A DNA stretch of 64,000 nucleotides from Tubulanus polymorphus (GCF_964204645.1 NC_134030.1:372001-436000), one strand, 5' to 3'. Positions 35,755 to 47,712 are shown, counted from the first letter of the stretch. The notes: a model not told the origin generated them from the sequence alone. Program-made: numbers and translations.

Positions 35755-36300
35755 CCGATGAGTCCATTTGAAATCTCACAATATTTCTCAGAAGATTTTT
35801 GTAGTCTGGTCGATCCTTTGCACTATTTCTCGGCTAATTTTCTGTAGAGCATGCTTCAGTCTTGTTGTTTATTTCAATGGTTTGTTAGAATTTTTCGATG
35901 TTTTTCGCTGTTTGTTTTGTAACCGCTGTTCCTGTGTCCAGTTCGGAGTGATACTAACAGCATTGAGATTACTATCGTTTGTTTTACGCAAACTTAAATA
36001 TGCTTGTAAGATTAGTTGTTTTTCTGAAGTTGTTGAAAGGATAACTCTCATTGGCCTTGGCCTTCATCCCGTTTTCCGAGCCGTGTCACGTGTCGAGGTT
36101 TGGCAATTTTTCCTCCGAGCCCCAAACATTTCATTAGATTTTCAATTATTGTTGATTCAGAATTTTCACGGCTTTCAGAGTCAGCTATTTTTGGTTCCTC
36201 AATATTATGAATTATAATATGCGTTCGACGCTTATCCATTTCTTCCAGATCTCGCTTGAATTTCTTGAGTTGATCTAACAGCTGTGTGGAATAGATCGAA
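35755..36300 (-). pseudogene. LINE ORF1 remnant, unit 2
   Basis: Copy of the unit 1 remnant with the same frameshift at the GQGQ/MRVIL junction. An additional change shortens the second frame (it begins further right, at 35869), showing decay after or during amplification. Confidence 0.6.
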
Positions 36301-36410
36301 AATGTCGTTTTTGATTTGTGGAAAGTAGTTTTTCGCCGTATTCGCAGTTTGCTATCATGTGTATTGTGTAGAGGATGTGCCGTGGAATATCAATTGAATC
36401 AATCGACACT

Positions 36411-37430
36411 TTATTTCAGATTCTTTTTTTTTCTTGTGCATCCTTCTCTAGAAATACAACTAGTTATTTCTTTTCGAAATTTTCTTAAACTGATGAAATA
36501 CACGATGAAATTAATTGCATTGTTTGACGTTTCAAGTGTGGATGTTGACAATGTGATGATTTGAAGCATGTAAGGTTTACGGGGCCACATTAGAATTGAC
36601 GGTCTCGTATGTAGAACAGTACTGACCATATTATTAGGTAGCGATAGAAATAAATAAACGCATGTTATCGCAACAAGATTTTTAATACAGGCGCGGTCTT
36701 GTTTGGACATATTTTGTACAGTTTTCCGAGAAGATTTCACTGATCGCGACGCCAGTTTTATAGCGATTATGATAATACACGAAACGCTTATGAAATACGG
36801 AGCAAAGCAAAGAGTAATTAGTCTGATTGCAGTTATAGCTTTCCTGAATACGGCTTTCTCTGCAGATCGGAAATTAGGAAATATTATGCAGTTTTTGGTT
36901 CCGTCTGCGGCGTAAGTATGGATGCCATATACGTTGAACATAGCGCCCTCTACCAGTAAAACAACGATCCACTGGCAGACGATCACGTATCGACGCCGTG
37001 TTTTGGTAAAAGTTGTCGAAGCTTTCAGAGGTATAGAAATAGCAAGCGACCTTTCTACGGCAAAGACGCACAACGTCCACGTCGATAGTTTTATCGAAAC
37101 GTTGACTGTGATGAGTAAAAACTTACAAACAAATTCGGAAATCGTGTAAAAGACATATATACCGAAGCCGGTATTCGAAGCGTAGCTGATCTTTTCCAAC
37201 AATTTCAGTGACATCGAGTTCAAGTATATAATATCTGATGTAGCCAATGAGATTAAGTATTGAACACTGGGACCGTCTAGTTCATTACGCAGTCGGACTA
37301 GTAAAACTAGTGTCAGAAAGCTGCCGACACTACCGCCAATCATCACGAGATATATTAGTAAACTGTACGTGTACCAGACGGTCGACTGCCAATGCTCCGA
37401 AGGCGACTGCAGAAAAAATGAACGATTCAT
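36411..37430 (-). CDS. Class A GPCR, array copy 2
   Basis: Intact 339-aa duplicate of the receptor at 33546. Differences from copy 1 include MIGGS for MIVGS in TM1, AEKAVFRKAITAIRL for AENAVFRTAITVIKL entering TM5, and GCTRKKK for GRTRKKN in the tail. All motifs (SDIIYL, VERSLAIS, NFIVYF) are retained. Confidence 0.85.
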   Translation of the reverse strand: MNRSFFLQSPSEHWQSTVWYTYSLLIYLVMIGGSVGSFLTLVLLVRLRNELDGPSVQYLISLATSDIIYLNSMSLKLLEKISYASNTGFGIYVFYTISEFVCKFLLITVNVSIKLSTWTLCVFAVERSLAISIPLKASTTFTKTRRRYVIVCQWIVVLLVEGAMFNVYGIHTYAADGTKNCIIFPNFRSAEKAVFRKAITAIRLITLCFAPYFISVSCIIIIAIKLASRSVKSSRKTVQNMSKQDRACIKNLVAITCVYLFLSLPNNMVSTVLHTRPSILMWPRKPYMLQIITLSTSTLETSNNAINFIVYFISLRKFRKEITSCISREGCTRKKKNLK

Positions 37431-37894
37431 GATTCCGTCAAAAAGATGAAATTAATCCAAGCGCGCCTCTGTAAAAATGAGCTTAATACGTACATGATAG
37501 TGAGTGATGCGTGCCGGCCGGTCGGTCTAATTATAACCTAATGACGTATTAGTCACGCACATATAACGACGTAAATTAATTTGCTCTGAACATCACACAT
37601 CACACAATTTATTTGTGGATTACAAACAGTGTGATGTGTAATGTTTGAACTACAAACAAACAATGTCGACTATCCCCATTTGTCGTGGATTGTCATCCCG
37701 TTAGATGCGGGCAAAATAGGCAAAATTATCCACGAAAGATTTTATATCATCAAAATGTCTAACAAACTCACGGTCATTCGGGACGGGCATTCGGCGGAGT
37801 CATGAAAACAGTGCGGGACTTTTTTGTGAGATGCTCACAAGTTCAAAAGATAACATAAGACACACTAACTATCCGTGTGGAACGAGAGAAATAA

Positions 37895-38040
37895 ATTCAG
37901 CCTAAACATTTCCCCTGATGATGGCTAATAGTCTTTAGCCGAAACGTTGCGCAAATATATATAACTCTTCTATTCAAGTTTTACGTTTTGGCTGAACTTA
38001 TTGTGGGATTACTCTCGTTGAAACTTTTAATTTTGGAAAC
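37895..38040 (+). repeat. Palindrome with hammerhead-core-like motif, unit 2
   Basis: Same element as in unit 1, but only one motif is kept (37914-37951): the short CTGATGATGGCCGAAACG copy and the ACCCCCAC of the left arm are deleted. Confidence 0.65.
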
Positions 38041-38588
38041 TTTCCTTTTCCCTGAAGTGGCGAGTATATTACCATCTAAAAATCAGTTTGGGTATATAAC
38101 CACGGACCAAAGAGTCCATGGTTTAACCATTCACCAAAATGGTTTTTATGTTCATGTTATATAACCATGGACCACGAAGATAACGCTCATGCATTCCGAA
38201 AATCAAGTCCTCTATCATAATTTACCGTCAGTTGAAGGCCTGTAAAGGCCATGACTAAACAGCTTCTCTTGCTTTGAAACAAGTGTACTCGTAAGGTAGG
38301 CACTTAAGGTGCCCTCTTAGTGTTCCTTTTTTATGAGGGTGCTGTCATGAGATTAAAGTCTACATTTTTTTTTAGTGATTAAAAGTTTTTTTTTTTAAAT
38401 TTCGTAGTCAAATTTCATTGTTAGAAGTCCTGATAGCTATTTTTTTCTTTCGCTTAGTGTAGCCCTGATTTAGTGTGTTGTTTATTTACATGGCTGATTC
38501 CCACCCATGGCAGTTGATTCAGACCCCTCTAATGAGGAGCCGCACGATATTTCGCTGATATCAACCCATTCATCTGACACTTGGTCAT

Positions 38589-39134
38589 CCGATGAGTCCA
38601 TTTGAAATCTCACAATATTTCTCAGAAGATTTTTGTAGTCTGGTCGATCCTTTGCACTATTTCTCGGCTAATTTTCTGTAGAGCATGCTTCAGTCTTGTT
38701 GTTTGTTTCAATGGTCTGTTAGAAGTTTTCGATGTTTTTCGCTGTTTGTTTTGTAACCGCTGTTCCTGTGTCCAGTTCGGAGTGATACTAACAGCATTGA
38801 GATTACTATCGTTTGTTTTACGCAAACTTAAATATGCTTGTAAGATTAGTTGTTTTTCTGAAGTTGTTGAAAGGATAACTCTCATTGGCCTTGGCCTTCA
38901 TCCCGTTTTCCGAGCCGTGTCACGTGTCGAGGTTTGGCAATTTTTCCTCCGAGCCCCAAACATTTCATTAGATTTTCAATTATTGTTGATTCAGAATTTT
39001 CACGGCTTTCAGAGTCAGCTATTTTTGGTTCCTCAATATTATGAATTATAATATGCGTTCGACGCTTATCCATTTCTTCCAGATTTCGCTTGAATTTCTT
39101 GAGTTGATCTAACAGCTGTGTGGAATAGATCGAA
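38589..39134 (-). pseudogene. LINE ORF1 remnant, unit 3
   Basis: Copy of the unit 1 remnant, with the same frameshift and an 87-codon second frame (38622-38885). Confidence 0.6.
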
Positions 39135-39244
39135 AATGTCGTTTTTGATTTGTGGAAAGTAGTTTTTCGCCGTATTCGCAGTTTGCTATCACGTGTATAG
39201 GGTAGAGGATGTGCCGTGGAATATCAATTGAATCAATCGACACT

Positions 39245-40264
39245 TTATTTCAGATTCTTTTTTTTTCTTGTACGTCCTTCTCTAGAAATACAACTAGTTA
39301 TTTCTTTTCGAAATTTTCTAAAACTGATGAAATACACGATGAAATTAATTGCATTGTTTGACGTTTCAAGTGTGGATGTTGACAATGTGATGATTTGAAG
39401 CATGTAAGGTTTACGGGGCCACATTAGAATTGACGGTCTCGTATACAGAACAGTACTGACCATATTATTAGGTAGCGATAGAAATAAATAAACGCATGTT
39501 ATCGCAACAAGATTTTTAATACAGGCGCGGTCTTGTTTGGACATATTTTGTACAGTTTTCCGAGAAGATTTCACTGATCGCGACGCCAGTTTTATAGCGA
39601 TTATGGTAATACACGAAACGCTTATGAAATACGGAGCAAAGCAAAGAGTAATTAGTCTGATTGCAGTTATAGCTTTCCTGAATACGGCATTCTCTGCAGA
39701 TCGGAAATTAGGAAATATTATGCAGTTTTTGGTTCCGTCTGCGGCGTAAGTATGGATGCCATATACGTTGAACATAGCGCCCTCTACCAGTAAAACAACG
39801 ATCCACTGGCAGACGATCACGTATCGACGCCGTGTTTTGGTAAAAGTTGTCGAAGCTTTCAGAGGTATAGAAATAGCAAGCGACCTTTCTACGGCAAAGA
39901 CGCACAACGTCCACGTCGATAGTTTTATCGAAACGTTGACTGTGATGAGTAAAAACTTACAAACAAATTCGGAAATCGTGTAAAAGACATATATACCGAA
40001 GCCGGTATTCGAAGCGTAGCTGATCTTTTCCAACAATTTCAGTGACATCGAGTTCAAGTATATAATATCTGATGTAGCCAATGAGATTAAGTATTGAACA
40101 CTGGGACCGTCTAGTTCATTACGCAGTCGGACTAGTAAAACTAGTGTCAGAAAGCTGCCGACACTACCGCCAATCATCACGAGATATATTAGTAAACTGT
40201 ACGTGTACCAGACGGTCGACTGCCAATGCTCCGAAGGCGACTGCAGAAAAAATGAACGATTCAT
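39245..40264 (-). CDS. Class A GPCR, array copy 3
   Basis: Intact 339-aa duplicate. It shares MIGGS and FRKAITAIRL with copy 2, AEN with copy 1, and has private changes (SCITIIAI, VLYTRP, ISFRKF). The mosaic of shared differences suggests unequal crossing over or gene conversion among units. Confidence 0.85.
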   Translation of the reverse strand: MNRSFFLQSPSEHWQSTVWYTYSLLIYLVMIGGSVGSFLTLVLLVRLRNELDGPSVQYLISLATSDIIYLNSMSLKLLEKISYASNTGFGIYVFYTISEFVCKFLLITVNVSIKLSTWTLCVFAVERSLAISIPLKASTTFTKTRRRYVIVCQWIVVLLVEGAMFNVYGIHTYAADGTKNCIIFPNFRSAENAVFRKAITAIRLITLCFAPYFISVSCITIIAIKLASRSVKSSRKTVQNMSKQDRACIKNLVAITCVYLFLSLPNNMVSTVLYTRPSILMWPRKPYMLQIITLSTSTLETSNNAINFIVYFISFRKFRKEITSCISREGRTRKKKNLK

Positions 40265-40724
40265 GATTCCGTCAAAAAGATGAAATTAATCCAAGCGCGC
40301 CTCTGTAAAAATGAGCTTAATACGTGAATGTTAGTGAGTGATGCGTGCCGGCCGGTCGGTCTAATTATAACCTAATGACGTATTAGTAACGCACATATAA
40401 CGACGTAAATTAATTTGCTCTGAACATCACACATCACACAATTTATATGTGGATTACAAACAGTGTGATGTGCAATGTTTGAACTACAAACAAACAATGT
40501 CGACTATCCCCATTTGTCGTGGATTGTCATCCCGTTAGATGCGGGCAAAATAGGCAAAATTATCCACGAAAGATTTTATATCATCAAAATGTCTAACAAA
40601 CTCACGGTCATTCGGGACGGTCATTCGGCGGAGTCATGAAAACAGTGCGGGACTTTTTTGTGAGATGCTCACAAGTTCAAAAGATAACATAAGACACACT
40701 AACTATCCGTGTGGAACGAGAGAA

Positions 40725-40915
40725 ACCCCCACAATAAATTCAGCCTAAACATTTCCCCTGATGATGGCCGAAACGTTGCACAAAAGTACGCCTGATGATG
40801 GCTAATAGTCTTTAGCCGAAACGTTGCGCAAATATATATAACTCTTCTATTCAAGTTTCACGTTTTGGCTGAACTTATTGTGGGATTTCTCTCGTTGAAA
40901 CTTTTAATTTTGGAA
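40725..40915 (+). repeat. Palindrome with hammerhead-core-like motifs, unit 3
   Basis: As in unit 1, with both motifs present (about 40757-40777 and 40791-40828). Confidence 0.65.
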
Positions 40916-41292
40916 ACTTTCCTTTTCCCTGAAGTGGCGAGTATATTACCATCTAAAAATCAGTTTGGGTATATAACCACGGACCAAAGAGTCCATGGTT
41001 TAACCATTCACCAAAATGGTTTTTATGTTCATGTTATATAACCATGGACCACGAAGATAACGCTCATGCATTCCGAAAATCAAGTCCTCTATCATAATTT
41101 ACCGTCAGTTGAAGGCCTGTAAAGGCCATGACTAAACAGCTTCTCTTGCTTTGAAACTAAGTGTACTCGTAAGGTAGGCACTTAACGTGCCCTCTTAGTG
41201 TTCCTTTTTTATGAGGGTGCTGTCATGAGATTAAAGTCTATATTTTTTCTTAGTGATTAAAAGTTTTCTTTACTATGTACGATATTTCTCAC

Positions 41293-42230
41293 TTGGAACG
41301 AATGGAATCCCTATCATATTGCGTTGTATACCGATGATCAATACTTTACCTGATGGGTGATACTTTGCAAGGTACCCTCGCAGGGAATCGAATGATTCTT
41401 TACTTCTCGGTTCAGCCAATTTCCCTCCTAACATTGCGCAATGGTCTCGCGCTGCCGAGAGAACCTTCTTCGGGTTTGTCACTGGTTGATACCACCCGGT
41501 GCCAACACGTACTGTAAATTCGTCTGGGCTCCTGATTCCTTATTACAGAATGGTTAAAAAAAAACGAAAAATAAATGAATAAGAATAAAGCTAAAAGGAA
41601 ATCTAGATATTGGAAGAAATTCATCATCAAAAGGCAGTTTCAAGGAAGATAGACTTTATCTATTATGACTCTGTTATTAATCTCAGAGTTTCAGAGTCAA
41701 TAATGACGACGATATTTCGTGTCTCTGCTGGTGAAGTTTAGTTAGAAATTTAAAATACCTCGGAGAACGTCTGAACAAAAGTCTTGATAATTTCATTTTT
41801 GAAAGTTCGCTAACAAGATGTCTGATATCTGGTGTTTGTGGTGCATTTACGATTGGAAATGTCTCAGGTGAAGAATATGCGAAGTGTGGAGATTAAAAAA
41901 CTTTTTTGCCTTACCTGAGCTATCTTTAATGTAAACCTCTTCGCCACTAGAGGGCGCTATAGCTTTGATCAATAGATCGTAGAGTTGACAATGTTCAGCG
42001 TGAAAACTGATCCCGACACAGAGGATCCCTTCTTGCGAACACAAACCCAAACATTGAAATTCGAACTGGACGTTACTGACATTTTTGTACGCCCCTAGAG
42101 TTGAGCGGACGACTTTTATTCGTTGGTAGATAAACGAAGTCTTCCCAGAAGTCGTAGATTCAATTGGGGTCCGAGCATAAAACAGAACCCACAACGCGAA
42201 GACGGTTTTTCGTATGTTTGTTGCAGCCAT
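41293..42230 (-). CDS. Secreted PAN-like/C-type lectin protein, 3' exons missing
   Basis: Two minus-strand exons are supported: 41915-42230 (ATG at 42230, phase 1 donor) and 41293-41511 (phase 1 donor). Exon 1 gives a signal peptide (MAATNIRKTVFALWVLFYAR) and a Cys-containing region (FECLGLCS-like: FEFQCLGLCSQEGILCVGIS, then HCQLYD) resembling a short PAN/apple domain. Exon 2 reads GTGWYQPVTNP, AARDHCAMLGGKLAEPRS, then KVLIIGIQR, the first half of a C-type lectin fold. The second half, including the EPN/WND calcium-site region, is absent. The GPCR array begins about 20 bp after the exon 2 donor and SDHD lies beyond it. The gene is either truncated by the rearrangement or continues elsewhere. 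Confidence 0.6.
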
Positions 42231-43254
42231 TTTGTCGTGGTGTTAATTCAGTTTTACATAGATCCAGTAATAGATAGACTATGTGAATATCGTCTCATTG
42301 TCTATGCATGTATTTTTAGGGTGAGGAAAAAAGCGATATATTGATTAACGTAGAAAAAATGTAGCTGGTGAATTAGTGGTGAATTAGTGGTGAATTAGTG
42401 GTGAATTAGTGGTGAATTAGAATAAACTGGTGAATTTCTTAATGAAACAGGAACTCTATAAATTTAAAGATTACTATTATCATCGATTATACTCCGACTT
42501 TTGATTTGACAAAGGCGTTTTTACAAGTAATTGAGAATCAGATTCACTTCTCATTCACTGGGAATAGAACGCAATTCTAATCGAGCTGCGAATGGTGTAT
42601 TGGAAATGGTTGAAAATTCTTTCATTTCTTCTCATTTCTTGATAACAGATTATCAATGTTTTATCTAAGTTAACTCTGTAGACGATCATGAAATTTTTAC
42701 TATATTCCCTAATTGTGTTCGCTACGTCCAAAAATCAAGTTCCTCTTGTTTGTCTTATAAGTGGAATAATATTCTACAGGTTTTATAACCGATTCCTGTA
42801 GACGATTCAAGCAATGAATTTATGAGCTCAATTCACGACAATACGCGATCATATTGAGCAAATAATAAGCGATCTGTCGTTTACGCAAGGGTGATATGCA
42901 CCAGTTGCTGTCTATGTTCTTAGCCAAACGCGATGCATCAGCGAAATCATGATTGTGTGTTTATGCAGTTTGCGCAAGTGAATAAATATTCGAAAGAACA
43001 ATAACTGGTCTTACAGCAGTGATAGCAGGAATCACAACTCAAATACGCCAACACGCCAAAGACTGATTATTGGTATCATTTCTGATAGCTTATTCCACGT
43101 CCTACGTGTCATAGATTTTTTTTTAAGATTTTATTTATTATAGTGGCATGAGCAACATGCATAGATATGATGTGTTTCAATTGTTATAACCTGCGTCCGG
43201 CCCAAATGTCGACTTACAAATCGTTCTTCAGAAATTAGTTGGTACAGGATTGCC
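42231..43254. other. Gene-less stretch
   Basis: Upstream region of the lectin-like gene. It has a short GGTGAATTAGT repeat at about 42367-42420 and no other gene. Confidence 0.45.
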
Positions 43255-43851
43255 AACCACAGTAAAATATGTGTTCAGTGCTTCATCTGAGACATTTTTA
43301 ATTGAAAATGAACTACAAACACCAGATATTAGACATTTTATCAGCACACTTTCAAAAACTGATCGTCCACACTTCACATGTGTTCAGTGCTTCATCTGAG
43401 ACATTTTTAATTGAAAATGAACTACAAACACCAGATATTAGACATTTTATCAGCACACTTTCAAAAACTGATCGTCCACACTTCACATGTGTTCAGTGCT
43501 TCACCTGAGACATTTTTAATTGAAAATGAACTAAAAACACCAGATATTAGACATTTTATCAGCACACTTTCAAAAACTGATCGTCCACACTTCACATGTG
43601 TTCAGTGCTTCATCTGAGACATTTTTAATTGAAAATGAACTACAAACACCAGATATTAGACATTTTATCAGCACACTTTCAAAAACTGATCGTCCACACT
43701 TCACATGTGTTCAGTGCTTCACCTGAGACATTTTTAATTGAAAATGAACTACAAACACCAGATATTAGACATTTTATCAGCACACTTTCAAAAACTGATC
43801 GTCCACACTTCACATGTGTTCAGTGCTTCACCTGAGACATTTTCAATTAAA
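43255..43851 (+). repeat. 109-bp satellite array
   Basis: About five and a half copies at 109-bp steps of a unit containing GACATTTTATCAGCACACTT, CGTCCACACTTCACATGTGT and AACTACAAACACCAGATATT. Related single copies or short arrays lie at 41815-41880, 43966-44135, 44685-44780, 48160-48411, 48826-49236 and 50045-50160, in both orientations. Confidence 0.95.
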
Positions 43852-43857
43852 AATAAT

Positions 43858-43955
43858 TAACGAGACGAGTAGTAGTGTATAGGTTCAATATTTATTTGAC
43901 GCACGAGCTTTCGCTTTTAATGAATAGAAGCTTCATCATGTGAATGAGTTGTTAG
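43858..43955 (-). repeat. Hammerhead-core-like hairpin motif
   Basis: On the minus strand TGATGAAGCTTCTATTCATT is followed by AAAAGCGAAAGC, so GCTT and AAGC can pair between TGATGA-A and GAAA. It sits between oppositely oriented 109-bp satellite copies. Confidence 0.5.
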
Positions 43956-44019
43956 TTAAAAATTAACAACAAACACCAGATATTAGATATTTTATCAGCA
44001 CACTTTCAAAAACCGATCG

Positions 44020-44577
44020 TGTGCAGATAAAATGTCTAATATCTGGTGTTCGTAGTACATTTCCAATTAGAAATATCTCAGGTAAACAGGCACTGAACAC
44101 ATGTGAAGTGTGGACGATCAGTTTATGAAAGTATGCTGATAAAATGTCGTCAGACGTCTTCTATCACTTTCACTGAAAATATCTTATGAAATGAAATACA
44201 AGGTGAGGCAAAAACGTCTAAAAGATTGACAATTTCTAGAACGGTGTATCTAAGTCGATTAGATAAACCAGAAAGTGCTCTTTCCAGGCAACGGATCGAT
44301 ATCTACAGAGAAAACTATTTTCAACAACTAATGCGGACCCCGAAACCGTGTGGCAATTGGGTATCACACTTGCGGTAAAATGGGCGTCCAACAGGCGCGT
44401 TTGTAAATAATCTGCGCTTCGAATTTGTCTCGTTTTGTATCGAAAGCGAAGCAAATTGATAATCAACATAAACAACAAAGAGCCCAAGAGGGGGCGCTGA
44501 ATATTGATTGTTATGTTGTTTGAACACATTTGGATTCACGGGTCTAATAAACATGCTGTTGTTCCACGATTTACCAA
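44020..44577 (-). repeat. Left arm of ~550-bp inverted repeat
   Basis: The sequence from the satellite copy at 44020 to AACATGCTGTTGTTCCACG is inverted, at over 95% identity by eye, at 47720-48265. Only a few substitutions are seen (for example AACAGGCGC/GTTCGACGC). Confidence 0.9.
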
Positions 44578-45426
44578 ATAATAATGTGTGTTTTATTCGA
44601 TTCTAAGAAAGTAAACTTTTGCATCATTGTTGACAAACGTTCTCTGTGAGAACGACCTTTCACAATGTCCCTGGAAAACCAAAACACATGTGAAGTGTGG
44701 ACGATCAGTTTTTGAAAGGTCGATGATAAAATGTCTAATGTCTGGTGTCTAATGTCTAATGTCTAATGTTTTATGTCTAGAACAACCTTTCACAATGTCC
44801 CTCGAAAACCAAAACACAAACGAAAAAGAGTAGTTTATGATTCATAGTAAAAGTATTATTGGATTGTCGACTGAATTAAGTCTTCCTTGCTGGGCGTCAA
44901 ATACTTCCGAAGGCCAACGGTGTAAATAAATATCACGAAAACGTCTAAAAAATCCCTGTGATTACTGATGAACCAATGGCATCTTCTACATTGCATGGGG
45001 CGATTGGGTGACGTCACGTCGATTCATTCACGATTAATAAATATTTTCTCTCTACGGCTTCGATAAAGTATCCCTTGAAAGAAAACCTTCCACCTGATTA
45101 TAGCGACCTGAGTCATTATGAAATGTACAAAAAGCAATTACCATCATATCTCACTTTTGTGATTTTATTGAACATGATATGAACGAATGTGCAACAGAAA
45201 TGATTGATTGATTGATTGATCGATTCATTGGTTGATCGATTGATTGATTGATTGATTGATCGACTGACTGCTCATCGGTGGCGTTTCAACCATTCTGGAA
45301 GATATGAAGAAAAGAAGATAATTTCAATAACATTATTAGGACATTACAGTAAGCACACGCGCGCACAGCACGTGATTGGTCGGGCTATAAACTTACCCTG
45401 TCTTTTAAACACGTTTTGTAGTTATA
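44578..45426. other. Spacer inside inverted repeat, with (TGAT)n
   Basis: Holds a duplicated CCTTTCACAATGTCCCT segment (about 44660 and 44790), partial satellite, and a TGAT/TGATCGAT simple repeat at about 45200-45268. No gene. Confidence 0.5.
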
Positions 45427-46140
45427 TCATTTTGTTCTCGGTAATTGCAGTTGGGTTATCTCCTTTTCTAACAACGCTATCTCTTTCATCAGTTCCAATT
45501 TCTCATTTACCAATCTCAAATTAACCACCGAGAGTGGTTCATCTACAACTGTTTCATCTTCAACTGGTTCATCTACAACTGGTTCATCTAATTGCTGTTG
45601 GGTTAGCATTTCTAACAACGCTATATCTTTCATCAGGTCTTCTGCAACTGTTTCTTCTACAACTGGTTCTTCTGCAACTGGTTCTTCTACAACTGGTTCT
45701 TCTGCAACTGTTTCTTCTACAACTGGTTCATCTTCAACTTGTTCTTCTGCAACTGGTTCTTCTGCAACTACCGGTTTTTTATTCTTTCTTCCCCTACGTT
45801 TCTTTGGTTTAGTTTCTTGCCCGTTCAAATCTTTGGTATCTTCACCTTGTTCACCTTCAGTCACCGTTTTCTGGTTGTTTTTTTTAGATTTTTTTACTTT
45901 CTTGGATTTTTTCCTTTTTCTCGTCTTTTCTCCAGTGGCGTCTTGTGGGACTACTGCTAACCCTGTATCACTGTCTCCTGCCGCCGCCGCTGCCGCCGAG
46001 TCGAGAAGCTCTGTCGATGATGACGCCTGCTCGATGAGGTCTACTTGCTCTTTCTTACCCTTGCGTTTGTTTCGTCTTTTCGAATCGACAAAAACCACAA
46101 AAACGATGGCGATAACGAGGAAAACTCTTATAATATTCAT
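45427..46140 (-). CDS. Secreted Lys-rich, Glu/Val-repeat protein with coiled-coil tail
   Basis: Minus-strand frame of 237 aa from ATG at 46140. A signal peptide (MNIIRVFLVIAIVFVVFVDS) is followed by a strongly basic block (SKRRNKRKGKKEQ; KTRKRKKSKKVKKSKK; KPKKRRGRKNKK). A degenerate pentad repeat of VAEEP/VVEET type comes next, then two heptad-like helices (DLMKDIALLEMLTQQQLDE; EKLELMKEIALLEKEITQLQ). Mixed charge blocks plus low complexity recall secreted matrix or adhesive proteins, but no family is recognised. An acceptor (GTTGCTTTCAG) lies 17 bases before the ATG. A plausible non-coding exon ends at donor GTAAGC at 47100, with a TATTTAAG box about 75 bases further up. It lies inside the inverted repeat and resembles the gene at 51093. 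Confidence 0.6.
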   Translation of the reverse strand: MNIIRVFLVIAIVFVVFVDSKRRNKRKGKKEQVDLIEQASSSTELLDSAAAAAAGDSDTGLAVVPQDATGEKTRKRKKSKKVKKSKKNNQKTVTEGEQGEDTKDLNGQETKPKKRRGRKNKKPVVAEEPVAEEQVEDEPVVEETVAEEPVVEEPVAEEPVVEETVAEDLMKDIALLEMLTQQQLDEPVVDEPVEDETVVDEPLSVVNLRLVNEKLELMKEIALLEKEITQLQLPRTK

Positions 46141-46289
46141 GGCCTTCGTCGGTGTTTCTGAAAGCAACGAGAAAACTGGTTTTTATTTTGTGATATCTAG
46201 TTCTAAGATTTGCGTCAGCCTTTGAGACGCCGTCATAGCAACCAACATTTTATAGGCTTCGGTCAACATTTCATAAACGATCGTTCATA

Positions 46290-46640
46290 TTAATAATAAT
46301 AATAATAATAATGATGATAATGATAATGATAATGATAATGATAATGATAATAGCAATAATAATAATAGCAACAGCAACAGCAACAGCAATAGCAATACAA
46401 ATGTAATTACATTACAAAAATATATATTATTATATTATTAGATAATACAATAGTAATGATAAAAATTCACGTATTAATAATAATAATTAATAATAATAAC
46501 TAATAATAATCATTGCCATAATGATATAATATGTCAACATAATATGATAATATATATATCATTATCATATTATCTTAAAAAATATGATAATTAATACGTA
46601 TAATAATAATAATGATAATAATAATAATGATAATTAATAC
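46290..46640. repeat. (AAT)n/(GATAAT)n/(CAACAG)n microsatellites
   Basis: Long simple-sequence runs lie in the presumed 5' intron of the secreted protein gene. Confidence 0.9.
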
Positions 46641-47363
46641 GTATTTTGATTTGTACTGCTCTAGATCAAAAATTTATAAGCGATACCAAATTCGTTTAAA
46701 AGTAAGACGTAATATAAAGTGAATTTATAAATCGGGATAAGATTGTGATAAATAAACCGAGTGAAATTCTACAATAGATTCGACCAATAATTGAAAAAAG
46801 TTTTCCAATGGACGAGAATAAATATTTCCATCAGCGGCAGGCTTACTGAGTGCTAGATTTACAAGATATATTTATACAGAAATCAAACAAAGTGAGCGAT
46901 CAAAAAAGTAATTCCAGTATTAAGCAACTTTACAACTTTTGAAATTGAGATTTATTTTCATTCAAATGTTACATTAATAGACGATATTCCAAATATATGT
47001 TAAAAAGTAAGGAAAATGTAACAGGATAATTGAGCTACACAGAGTACACGGACAGACGGTAACAGATCAACAACAAACAATCAGTGAATTATTGCTTACC
47101 TTCTGTTCGTTAATAAATTGAGAATGTACGAATTATAACAACAGTGTGGAATATCGTTCGTTTTAACCGGTCTTAAATACACGGAATCGATTCATTTTTC
47201 GTTCAACGGCATGATTATCGGCGATTAGCAACAGACGTTTGGCACCTCCGCCTGTGAGCGTAAACACAATTGTGAATAATGCGAAATTTTGAAATCAATC
47301 AACGCACAACAAGTAACATCTAATTCGACACGTGGACAGTAAATAAATCATTCTTGCGCCACT

Positions 47364-47712
47364 GATGATCCACTGAGGATCCACTGGGGATCCACTCGCG
47401 ATCCACTCGTGATCCAATGATGATCCACTGATGATCCGCTGATGATCTACTGATGATCCACTGAGGATCCACTGGGGATCCACTGATGATCCACTCGCGA
47501 TCCACTGATGATCCACTGATGATCCACCGATGATCCGCTGATGATCTACTGATGATCCACTGAGGATCCACTGGGGATCCACTGATGATCCACTCGCGAT
47601 CCACTGATGATCCACTGATGATCCACCGATGATCCGCTGATGATCTACTGATGATCCACTGAGGATCCACTGGGGATCCACTGGGGATCCACTAGAGATC
47701 CACTGGGGATCC
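47364..47712 (-). repeat. GATCCACTGATG minisatellite with higher-order period
   Basis: About 29 copies of a 12-bp unit (GATCCACTGATG and variants such as GAGG, GGGG, CGCG), arranged in a higher-order block of roughly 96-100 bp repeated three times. Open frames over it are by-products. Confidence 0.93.

Larger units (their letters stand above)
32474..41272 (-). repeat. Three tandem 2.85-kb GPCR units plus a partial fourth
   Basis: AACGCTCATGCATTCCGAAA marks unit starts at 32480, 35349, 38182 and 41059, so units are 2869, 2833 and 2877 bp; the fourth copy breaks off at about 41272. Each unit holds, left to right, a LINE ORF1 remnant (-), a GPCR gene (-), a Penelope-like fragment (+), and a palindrome with hammerhead-core-like motifs. 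Copies differ by few substitutions and small indels, indicating recent amplification. Confidence 0.95.

Noticed and set aside
43302-43835. Series of 68-codon frames at regular spacing
   Set aside because: Each is one and a half 109-bp satellite units; no coding signature.
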